From Lewinellaceae bacterium (GTDB taxonomy: Bacteria > Bacteroidota > Bacteroidia > Chitinophagales > Saprospiraceae): 64,000 bases of DNA. The position numbers were made by a program, and so were the translations under genes. Under the pieces are notes generated by a model. The model was given only the letters and a program-made list of their open reading frames with translations. It did no database searches and was not told the origin of the DNA. Location: assembly GCA_020636435.1 (NCBI GenBank), contig JACJXX010000001.1, forward strand, positions 2,745,001 through 2,809,000. The letters are read 5' to 3'. Of the stretch, positions 54,094 through 61,332 are shown piece after piece (the first letter of the stretch is position 1; every line of letters starts with the position of its first letter).

Positions 54094-54128
54094 AGCAGTT
54101 ATGAATTGAGTTTCATAACTGCTTTTTA
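54094..54128 (+). terminator. Terminator after tRNA-Gly
   Basis: AGCAGTTATGAA and TTCATAACTGCT form a 12-bp stem with a 6-nt loop, followed by TTTTATTTT. It lies 12 bp after the tRNA. Confidence 0.8.
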
Positions 54129-54274
54129 TTTTGCATGCTGTTTGTATGCATTGGGTGGCTTTATTTGGTGCGATTTGATCGGATGATTTTTTTTTAAACT
54201 GGTGGAATTTTTAATTCAAGTCTACAGTTTTCAATGCCGAACAACTTTGGATATTTCAATAAATTAAGGCAGGC

Positions 54275-54847
54275 ATGGAAACAAAAGGACGTTTATATTT
54301 ATGGATAAGCACTATCCATGAGTGTTTGGATACAATAAAGTTTTTTGAACGGTGTTCCGAGGCGGAGGGCTATCAAAACATTGTTGATGAGAGTACAGCG
54401 TTTTTTGAAAAACCTGAGACAGCAAGGAAAGGTATAAAGCGTCCTTTTCCTACTTTAACTGAACTTCACTTCCTTAAATACAAGTTGATTGATTTGCTCT
54501 CAGTAGAATTTTGGAGGCTTTATTCAACGGGATATTCATTGCCGGGAATGGTTGCTGGCAATATAAAAAATCCAGATATAGAGACTATCAGAAAAGAAAT
54601 GGAACAGTATGCCGAACGTAAAGGCATCGACTTGCTAAGATTGGAGTCTATTAAAAAAGCAGTAGAGAGAATTAGAGACGGCTTCATTGCTCACCAAGAT
54701 GGTCAAGCCTCGAATATGCGAAGAGTTAGTGATGGTCATTTAGTGTTTAATCAAGCACCAACATTAGAATATGACGACGTAACGTTCCTTAAAAAGTACC
54801 TCTACGCCTGTTATGAGTTCTGTGAAATAAAAATTGATGCTATTTAG
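54275..54847 (+). CDS. HEPN-like hypothetical protein in the tRNA island
   Basis: A 190-residue helical protein. RIRDGFIAHQDG (residues 132-143) has the HEPN signature R-X5-H with an aspartate after the arginine and the A-H-x-D ending, close to the motif in the protein at 5412. The N-terminal part (LWISTIHECLDTIKFFERCS) is not recognised. HEPN proteins often cleave RNA in response to phage. No antitoxin is adjacent. The AT-rich composition and location next to the tRNA suggest transfer. Confidence 0.5.
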   Translation: METKGRLYLWISTIHECLDTIKFFERCSEAEGYQNIVDESTAFFEKPETARKGIKRPFPTLTELHFLKYKLIDLLSVEFWRLYSTGYSLPGMVAGNIKNPDIETIRKEMEQYAERKGIDLLRLESIKKAVERIRDGFIAHQDGQASNMRRVSDGHLVFNQAPTLEYDDVTFLKKYLYACYEFCEIKIDAI

Positions 54848-55031
54848 TACTACTTTAGACTTTTGTAAAAATTTTGTGGTTTCGAGTTTGCGCCCTTCTT
54901 TTGTTAATTTCTACCATTTTATTTTGCCAATGGGAATTATGACGCACACGTTTTGCCTTTTCAATTAATTGCTCATAAATTTGAATGGCACTCGCTGATC
55001 ATGGTGCGTTTTTATTAGTATAATATGATTT

Positions 55032-55193
55032 ATGACTGGGCCTGAAAATAGTCTCAATATTATCTGTCTGGACTCCGAAGTATTTTATGCGCTAATCAAA
55101 GAAGTGGTGGAACGGCTTCAGGAAAATCACGACAGGCAGGATAAGTGGACCCACTTACCGCCCTTATTAAGCTTTTTACTAAGCACAATATAG
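55032..55193 (+). pseudogene. Broken small HTH-type gene
   Basis: A 53-codon frame reading MTGPENSLNIICLDSEVFYA then LIKEVVERLQENHDRQDKW before losing similarity. The first part resembles the start of small MerR-like helix-turn-helix proteins common in Bacteroidota (FY-x-L-...-VVERL-...-DKW). The DNA-binding part is missing after a shift, so it is a relic. Confidence 0.35.
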
Positions 55194-55335
55194 TAGAGAA
55201 GATCAGGCCACCGATTGATTGCCCCCGGCACCGGCTAGCTGACGTTCTGAATGCCAAAAAGGGGCACAAAGAAAACCTTAATATCGGGAGAACATCAGGG
55301 AAAGTTCTAGTTTTAATGAAAGTCTAAGTATACGA

Positions 55336-55599
55336 TTAACCTTCTTCGCTATCAGCCGACTGAAAATGCGCTTCGGCCGCCCCCAGAAATTCCTCACCAT
55401 GCTCATCGGTAAATGTTTCCACTCTCACTTCAGTGCCAGGTTTAAAAAATTCGTATTCATCATCTTCAGTCAGGTTGTTCTCTACAATGGTGAAAATACC
55501 ATCTTCTCCCACCTTGGCCACAGCATCAACCGGTGCCCAGGCTCCAAACCAGTACTCTTCCGAGAAGACGCGCACGTATATTTTAGTCAAGTTTTTCAT
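55336..55599 (-). CDS. Putative immunity protein of the toxin at 55606
   Basis: An 87-residue acidic protein starting MKNLTKIYVRVFSEEYWFGA. It has a beta-rich pattern ending with EYEFFKPGTEVRVETF, similar to small acidic immunity proteins paired with BECR-type RNase toxins (x-EF-x-PG-x-x-V). It begins 6 bp after the stop of the toxin-like gene and is surely in the same transcript. The family is not certain, but position, size and charge all fit an immunity protein. Confidence 0.5.
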   Translation of the reverse strand: MKNLTKIYVRVFSEEYWFGAWAPVDAVAKVGEDGIFTIVENNLTEDDEYEFFKPGTEVRVETFTDEHGEEFLGAAEAHFQSADSEEG

Positions 55600-55605
55600 G
55601 GTTCA

Positions 55606-56124
55606 TTAAAATCTAAAGTGTGCCGGAGCAATCTGCCAGATCATACAATCTACAAAATCAACAATAATGCAACTGCCGTCAGGGTGGATAATCCTTGTAA
55701 AATTGGTGCCGCTTCGATGATTGTACACCGAACGGGTGCCGATTTTTAACGTTTCCCTGATCTTGGATACCGTAAAACCTCTTTGTTTAAACTGATTAAT
55801 CCACTTATTCAGTTTCTTAAAACCCGTTAATTTTAGCTTCTGGCAAGGATCGTTCGGATTGTCGCCGAACTCCAGGCCATCATTGTAAAGCGTGGTGATT
55901 TCCGCTACCTGCTCGTCAGTGAGGGTGATCTCGGGCGTTTCGGAGCGGACAATGAAATCAGCAATGGACAAATCAAGGCTTTCCCAACCGGATATGGGGG
56001 GATTCAGGGGAACCGGCTGTGATCGAAGGTTCATGATCAAAAAAAGAGTGCCCATCAAACCTGCCAGGAACAACAGGAGCAAAAAGGGCGATACCCCTCT
56101 TTTTTGAGGCACCAAGGTGTCCAT
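55606..56124 (-). CDS. Membrane-anchored protein with RNase-toxin-like C-terminus
   Basis: A 172-residue protein. Residues about 12-32 form one membrane helix (FLLLLFLAGLMGTLFLIM). The last about 50 residues read IGTRSVYNHRSGTNFTRIIH and PDGSCIIVDFVDCMIWQI, a pattern (R-x-V-Y-x-H-x-x-G-x-x-x-T-R-...-P-...-V-x-D) seen in the small BECR-fold RNase toxins of colicin E5/D-like polymorphic toxin systems. A membrane-tethered toxin is unusual, as these domains normally sit at the end of secreted proteins. The following gene is a likely immunity protein. The call rests on pattern memory and is tentative. Confidence 0.5.
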   Translation of the reverse strand: MDTLVPQKRGVSPFLLLLFLAGLMGTLFLIMNLRSQPVPLNPPISGWESLDLSIADFIVRSETPEITLTDEQVAEITTLYNDGLEFGDNPNDPCQKLKLTGFKKLNKWINQFKQRGFTVSKIRETLKIGTRSVYNHRSGTNFTRIIHPDGSCIIVDFVDCMIWQIAPAHFRF

Positions 56125-56376
56125 AGTTTTTGGGTTGCGTTTGAAAGCCGAAAAAGCCGACTATTCAAATGTAAGGAACTTTTTGATCACCCCAAAGGAA
56201 ATTTGGCTTTTGATACGTGCCGGATTCAATTGAAAAAAAGGCCAGAGTCACTCTGCCCGCTTGGATAGCCAGTAGCACCAAAAACGCAGCCACCATCAGG
56301 CCAATATTTGCGGCATTCTGGACATGATCAAGGCCAATGATCAAGGCCGACACAGATAAACCCACCCTGATACAGC

Positions 56377-56411
56377 CTGAGGGTCGCGGGTTCGAGTCTC
56401 GTTTGCCGCTC
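56377..56411 (+). repeat. Attachment-site-like tRNA-Gly repeat (copy 2)
   Basis: A copy of the last 34 nt of tRNA-Gly plus one base, differing at one position. No 5' half of a tRNA precedes it, so it is not a gene. Confidence 0.85.
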
Positions 56412-56418
56412 ATGAAAG

Positions 56419-56453
56419 CAAGCCCTTGTTACCTGAATCGGTACAAGGGCTTG
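56419..56453 (+). terminator. Hairpin after tRNA repeat copy 2
   Basis: CAAGCCCTTGTTACC and GGTACAAGGGCTTG pair over 14 bp with one unpaired base. It is probably the original terminator of the tRNA gene, displaced by the island. The T-run is weak. Confidence 0.55.
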
Positions 56454-56572
56454 TTCGTTATTGGTTAATTCAAGTTGCTGGTTGTCCCGACGGGATGTCT
56501 CTGGCATTGGTTGCCGGTTATTAGTTGGGCAGTCAAGACCTTCTGTGGCAGGACAACAGACAACAATATAAC

Positions 56573-59500
56573 CTACCTCAAAGCCTCCGGATCTTCCAGA
56601 TACCCATAAAGCTCCGTATCCTTAAACAGCGGATTCTCCTCCCCATACCGAAGCAGCCGTTCCTTGACCTCTTCCGCCAGAGCATCCTGCTCCATTTGCT
56701 GGAGCGCCACGAGTATGTGGGCAGTGATCATATCATGGGAGTGGTGTTGATACTGATGCTCCAAATCCTCCACACAATGCTCCAGTATGCTTTTCTGCAA
56801 CTGCCGGACTTCCTCCTGGAAATAGAGTATGTCGGGGTATTGGGCGTAGCATTGTAAAACCTGATAAGTATTGTACTTTCGATTTCGCCTGATTCTTGGC
56901 CGGTAGTTCTTGATGATGCCGAATACCCTTTTTCTGTGGATGTGATGATCCAGCAAAGGAAGGTACAGCAGGTCGAAAAACAAGCGTACTTGTCCGGCGG
57001 ATACGTTGCGCTTTTGATGATAGGTCTCCTCCAAAAATGCCGCCACTACTTGATAATCGGCAGGCTCCTGAGAAATGGAGAGCGCTTTAGTGGCATGGAA
57101 GACCAGAAAAGTCTCAGCCTTTTTGCAATGCTTCAGTATTATTCGGGCAGCTCGCTTGCCCTCCTCTTCTTGATGTAATAGGTTCAGTGCCTTGGAGACA
57201 ATTTCTTTAGGCAACTTGAAAAAATCCCCCTGGAAGAGGATGAGTATGGTTTGCGCCGCCCGTTTCCCTGCTTCTTCCTCGCGTAACAGGTTCAGCGACG
57301 TGGAGACTATTTCAAAGGGCAGCTTGAAAAAATCCACCTGGGAAAGGATGGTTTGCGCCGCCCGTTTGCCTGCTTCTTCCTCGCGTAACAGGTTCAGCGA
57401 CGTGGAGACTATAGAATCCGGTAGCTTGAAAAAATCTGCTTGGGAAAGGATGGTTTGAGCCGCTCGTTTGCCTACTTCTTCCTCGCGCAACAGGTTCATT
57501 GCCTTGGATACAATTTCAAAAGGCAGCTTTAAAAAATCTGCTTGGGAAAGAATGGTTTGCGCCGCCCGTTTGCCTTCCTCTTCCTGGCGCAACAGGTTCA
57601 GCGATGTGGAGATAATTTCTTTAGGCAACTTTAAAAAATCAGGCTGGGAAAGAATGGTTTGCGCCGCCCGTTTGCCTGCTTCCTCCTGGCACAACAGGTT
57701 CAGCGCCGTGGAAACTATTTCTTTAGGCAGCTTGAAAAAATCCGCCTGGGAAAGGATGGTTTGAACCGCCCGTTCCCCCGCTTCTTCCTCGCGCAACAGG
57801 TTCAGCGCTGTGGAGATAATTTGATGAGGCAGCTTGAAAAAATCAGGCTGTTCCAAGATGGTTTGAGCCGCCCGTTTGCCCGTTTCTTCCTCGCGCAACA
57901 GGTTCAGCGCTGTGGAGATAATTTGATGAGGCAGCTTGAAAAAACCAGGCTGTTCCAAGATGGTTTGAGCCGCCCGTTTGCCCGTTTCTTCCTGGCGCAA
58001 CAAGTTCAGCGCCGTGGAGACAATTGAATCGGGCAGCTTGAAAAAATCAGGCTGTTCCAAGATGGTTTGAGCCGCCCGTTTGCCTGCTTCCTCTTGACGC
58101 AACAGGTTCAGCGACGTGGAGACAATTGAATAAGGCAGCTTGAAAAAATCCGGTTGTGCCAAGATGGTTTGAGCCGCCCATTTGCCCGTTTCTTCCTGGC
58201 GCAACAGGTTTAGCGACGTGGAGACAATTGAACTGGGCAGCTTGAAAAAATCAGGCTGAGAAAGAATGGTTTGAGCCGCCCGTTTCCCTGCTTTTTCCTG
58301 GCGTAACAGGTTCAACGCAGTAGATACAACACCTGATGGCAACTTAAAAAAATCCGGCTGAGATAGGACATAAATAGAGATATCTTTCTTTAGTTCAGCG
58401 TCCTTAACCACCTTTAAACGGAAAAATAAATCCCCCCTCCCCCTAAGATGAGTAAGGCCGTTTCGCAAAATGCCCCATAAAACCTCATAGGTTGCATCGA
58501 ATCCCTTCTCGGTATGCAACCACAACCAAAGCATTATACAAGAAGTAGTATCCCTCTCTTTGATAAATAATTTCAGGAGTTGCTCTTGCTCATAAAGATC
58601 TGTCTCCAAGTCCAAATGCTCATAAATGGAAGGGGCATGGATAATGCCTTCCTCCGCCAGAACGTCGTGGTTGAAATGGATGTATTTATAGATTTCCCCA
58701 CTTTGTGCAGCCGCCACCCTCCGGTAAACCAAAGCATTCACCTCCTCCGGGAAGCCGTGATTGCTTTTGATCCGTTCCGGCAGGCGGGGGTTCTCTCCCA
58801 ACAGGCTGGCCGACTGCAAAAAGAAATTTTCGGGGAAGACGGCATAATTCAGGCGCGGGCTGGCGTAAATGGAAGCCAGCAAATACAGGGCCTTGCCCAG
58901 GCCCCGGTATTTGGCGTCCTGCTCCAAAGCGTAAAGTTTGCCGGCGATGATCCTCTGGAAGCGGGTTTTTACGCCGCCTTCCAGGCTAATATTCTCCGGG
59001 TCGGCTTCTTGTTCGAACAGGTGGGCGATCACAAAAAGGAGGATGGAGATGCTATTCTGGTTGGGCAGGGCGTCCTTCGCCCTGATTTGGGTGATGATGC
59101 GGCTGAGCGCCGGGGAGGTGCCGGCAATGTGATCGAGGATGGCCTGATTCTCGGAGGGCTCTAAGGAGATGATAAAGTTGTCGAACAGAAACTCTGTATA
59201 GGGCCCTTTACCCCTTCTGTCTCCGATTAGAACCAGGGCATTTGTTTGGGTTTTGAGCCAGCGGAAGAATTCTTTTCCGCTGTCTTCCGGCTGGTTCCGG
59301 TACCAGTCGTCAATGAAAATCAGGTGTTGTTGTTCGCGGTTTTCGGAGATAGTGAAGGCGTCGTATTCCAGGAAATCATTGACGTCCTCCACCCACCAGT
59401 TGACGTATTTGCCGAGGCGGGCATTATCAATGGCAATCCGGCGAAGCAGGGTGGATTTGCCGGTGCCACCGCCGCCGGACACCACAACGGCGACCCGGTT

Positions 59501-60175
59501 TTCCAGATAGATCCGGGCGAACAATTTTTCCAACTGCTCATCTATTCCTGCCTTTCCCTGCCTCGGGGCGTCCAGATTGTCCAGTATGCCGTACCACTGG
59601 CTGTTGTTGGCGTAGATGCCGTGATAAAAGCGGAAAATGTTGGTTTTGGCTGCTACTGGCTGGCCCGCCTGTAACTCCAGGCCTTCCATGAAATCCTGAT
59701 CGATAAGCGTAACGGATGCTACCGGGCCGCCCAAAGTGTACAATCGCCGCAGCCGGGGAAACAGGCGGATATCGCTTTCCATATCTTCTTGAGACCAAAC
59801 CGTTACCGAAACGCCATATTCCCGGGACAGTTCTTCCGCATAGTCCTGCAGGTGGGCGTCGTTTTCGATATTGGCCGCATAAACGAAACCATCGAAGGAG
59901 TGCTTTTCGAGGGCGGCTGTTAATTCCGCCCGGATTTCCTTTTTCTTTTGATCCAAAGAGATTTTAGCCGGATCGTATTTGAACTTACACTGAATGGCGA
60001 TTTTTTCATGATTGTTTTTCCTATCGGTGGCTTTGATGTCTATCCCCCATTGCTTCTGGCCTCTGCGCCCGTACTTCTGGGCGTTGTAATCGCCGTACCG
60101 TTCCCTGGCAATATCGAGGCAGAGGGACTCAAAGTCCATCTCGTTTCTAACCGGTATTATTTTGAGGTCATTCAT
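56573..60175 (-). CDS. Restriction-nuclease / STAND NTPase with 34-residue repeat array
   Basis: A 1200-residue protein from 60175 (AGGA just upstream). Residues 1-130 are a Mrr-type PD-(D/E)XK nuclease: FESLCLDIARERYGD, then GRRGQKQWGIDI (D46) and IAIQCKFK (Q62, K64). Residues about 180-600 hold a STAND-like NTPase with Walker A VVVSGGGGTGKSTLLR (K240) and Walker B LIFIDDWY (D289, D290). Residues 604-1013 are twelve 34-residue helical repeats, followed by a unique helical tail. This layout of nuclease, NTPase and repeat sensor is that of the Avs/AVAST defence ATPases: the repeats would sense a phage protein and the nuclease would cut DNA. It stands next to the tRNA island and has no partner gene. 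The family of the repeats is not recognised. Confidence 0.8.
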   Translation of the reverse strand: MNDLKIIPVRNEMDFESLCLDIARERYGDYNAQKYGRRGQKQWGIDIKATDRKNNHEKIAIQCKFKYDPAKISLDQKKKEIRAELTAALEKHSFDGFVYAANIENDAHLQDYAEELSREYGVSVTVWSQEDMESDIRLFPRLRRLYTLGGPVASVTLIDQDFMEGLELQAGQPVAAKTNIFRFYHGIYANNSQWYGILDNLDAPRQGKAGIDEQLEKLFARIYLENRVAVVVSGGGGTGKSTLLRRIAIDNARLGKYVNWWVEDVNDFLEYDAFTISENREQQHLIFIDDWYRNQPEDSGKEFFRWLKTQTNALVLIGDRRGKGPYTEFLFDNFIISLEPSENQAILDHIAGTSPALSRIITQIRAKDALPNQNSISILLFVIAHLFEQEADPENISLEGGVKTRFQRIIAGKLYALEQDAKYRGLGKALYLLASIYASPRLNYAVFPENFFLQSASLLGENPRLPERIKSNHGFPEEVNALVYRRVAAAQSGEIYKYIHFNHDVLAEEGIIHAPSIYEHLDLETDLYEQEQLLKLFIKERDTTSCIMLWLWLHTEKGFDATYEVLWGILRNGLTHLRGRGDLFFRLKVVKDAELKKDISIYVLSQPDFFKLPSGVVSTALNLLRQEKAGKRAAQTILSQPDFFKLPSSIVSTSLNLLRQEETGKWAAQTILAQPDFFKLPYSIVSTSLNLLRQEEAGKRAAQTILEQPDFFKLPDSIVSTALNLLRQEETGKRAAQTILEQPGFFKLPHQIISTALNLLREEETGKRAAQTILEQPDFFKLPHQIISTALNLLREEEAGERAVQTILSQADFFKLPKEIVSTALNLLCQEEAGKRAAQTILSQPDFLKLPKEIISTSLNLLRQEEEGKRAAQTILSQADFLKLPFEIVSKAMNLLREEEVGKRAAQTILSQADFFKLPDSIVSTSLNLLREEEAGKRAAQTILSQVDFFKLPFEIVSTSLNLLREEEAGKRAAQTILILFQGDFFKLPKEIVSKALNLLHQEEEGKRAARIILKHCKKAETFLVFHATKALSISQEPADYQVVAAFLEETYHQKRNVSAGQVRLFFDLLYLPLLDHHIHRKRVFGIIKNYRPRIRRNRKYNTYQVLQCYAQYPDILYFQEEVRQLQKSILEHCVEDLEHQYQHHSHDMITAHILVALQQMEQDALAEEVKERLLRYGEENPLFKDTELYGYLEDPEALR
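57137..58366 (-). repeat. Twelve tandem 102-bp coding repeats
   Basis: Each unit encodes 34 residues of the type LSQPDFFKLPxxIVST then ALNLLRQEEAGKRAAQTI. The last unit has two extra residues (ILILFQGDFF). The unit is strongly conserved except at residues 11-12, which read SG, SS, YS, DS, HQ, HQ, KE, KE, FE, DS, FE, KE from the first to the twelfth unit. The array is 1230 bp. Confidence 0.95.
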
Positions 60176-60255
60176 TCCTGTTATTTTCCAGAACGGCGAA
60201 AGGATGGCGTTAAAAATAAGAAAAACTGAGAGATGTGAAGGGAGGAGATTTAAAC

Positions 60256-60289
60256 TAAAAACCTGTTCCAACGAATGTCGGAACAGGTT
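60256..60289 (-). terminator. Terminator of the barrel-protein gene
   Basis: On the minus strand AACCTGTTCC-GACATTCGTT-GGAACAGGTT is followed by TTTTAG. It lies 80 bp after the stop of the outer-membrane barrel gene and just before the start of the STAND gene. Confidence 0.8.
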
Positions 60290-60368
60290 ATGCAACTCAG
60301 TTGCCACAAACACTTGGACACAAGGAGGGTAGCCATATAGCCATAAACCTTGCCCTACCACTTCCGCT

Positions 60369-61028
60369 TCACCACAACGCCAGTTTCACCCCACCCATCA
60401 CCTGAACGCCGCGGTTGTACAGTTCAATAGAGCTATCCGGCACAGCATTGATGTCGTACAGGCCGTAGTTGTACCGCCCTTCCAGGAAGACGAAAACCAT
60501 GTCCGTAGCCTCAATGTCGAGGCCGAGGCCGCCGGTGGCCAGGAAATCGAAGTTTTCGTAGTCGTCCTTCACGTCGAGGACGGCGTTTTTAGCCGTCAGC
60601 ATCCATCCGAATTCGGGGCCGGCAATTAGATAGGGCCGCAGGGCGCCCAGGTCAAAGGAATATTTGGCCAGGATCGGCAGCTCGATGTAATTCATTTTGA
60701 AGTCGATTTCCGGCACATCCACCTCAGATTTAACAGGCGTTTTCACCTGTGCCCCTTTCTGGACGTACAGGGGTTCGGCCTGGATGGCGAAACCGCTGTT
60801 CCCGATCGCCCAGTCAACGACCAGCCCCGCTTTGACGCTCGACCGCATGTTGTATTCCACGCCGCTGTTGTCTTTACCCTCCTGCCGGAGGTCAGACAGG
60901 TTGACGCCGCCGATGACGCCCAATCGGGGTTGAGCGGGCAGGAATGCCCACATCATCAGAGCAAAAAACAAGGCCAGCAGCCTGCTGACAGGCAACCAGC
61001 CATCGTCAAAACATCGGAACGTTCTCAT
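60369..61028 (-). CDS. PorT-family outer membrane beta-barrel protein
   Basis: A 219-residue protein with a long signal peptide (LLALFFALMMWAFLPAQ) and an eight-stranded barrel pattern of the OMP_b-brl_2/PorT type: RLGVIGGVNLSDLRQ, GLVVDWAIGNSGFAIQAEPL, MNYIELPILAKYSF, RPYLIAGPEFGWMLTA, FVFLEGRYNYGLYDI and VQVMGGVKLAL. Such proteins are general outer-membrane proteins; a role in type IX secretion cannot be claimed from sequence. It stands alone, with a strong terminator. Confidence 0.88.
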   Translation of the reverse strand: MRTFRCFDDGWLPVSRLLALFFALMMWAFLPAQPRLGVIGGVNLSDLRQEGKDNSGVEYNMRSSVKAGLVVDWAIGNSGFAIQAEPLYVQKGAQVKTPVKSEVDVPEIDFKMNYIELPILAKYSFDLGALRPYLIAGPEFGWMLTAKNAVLDVKDDYENFDFLATGGLGLDIEATDMVFVFLEGRYNYGLYDINAVPDSSIELYNRGVQVMGGVKLALW

Positions 61029-61202
61029 GACTTTGGTTTTTGATGAGAAAATAGGGAACTCCCCGCCGGCAATTGGCAGTATTTCGCCTGGCGGAGCGTT
61101 CCGGGGGGTACTCAGTGTTTATTTTGGAAAAAGAGCGCTGTTGGATAGGATGTTTCAGCCCTAATGTATCCTCCAAAGAGATGAAAATCAATGATAATGG
61201 TC

Positions 61203-61318
61203 ACCGCCGGTTAGATGCAACGCGAACACCACGGATTCAACACGTTTCACGGATAGTACCTCATAGCCAAATCCGTGAAAATTCGCCAAATCCGCGGCAT
61301 CCGCGTTCCAATCCAGAG
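61203..61318. repeat. ATCCGCG-type dispersed intergenic repeat
   Basis: The stretch contains AATCCGTG, AAATCCGCGGCATCCGCG and related units in the space between the barrel gene and the serine hydrolase gene. It matches the style of 12642 and 62650. Confidence 0.5.
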
Positions 61319-61332
61319 GAGGAAGCGCCCCG

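Larger units (their letters stand above)
54049..56411 (+). mobile_element. tRNA-Gly-bounded mini-island
   Basis: The 2.3 kb between the two 35-bp tRNA-derived repeats is AT-rich and holds a HEPN-like gene, a broken HTH-type gene, and a putative toxin/immunity pair. No integrase is present, so it is either a decayed island or one that relies on a helper. The second repeat carries its own hairpin, as expected for the displaced original end of the tRNA gene. Confidence 0.6.

Noticed and set aside
55145..55327. GTG-started frame of 60 codons in the tRNA island
   Set aside because: It overlaps the HTH relic in another frame and lacks a ribosome site; it may be part of the same broken gene but has no recognisable product.
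56165..56413. Frame starting MSGKRDSNPRPSG
   Set aside because: This is the well-known translation of the antisense strand of a tRNA 3' end, here from the tRNA repeat copy.
57137..58366. CRISPR-like array
   Set aside because: The 102-bp units are contiguous, coding and have no spacers.
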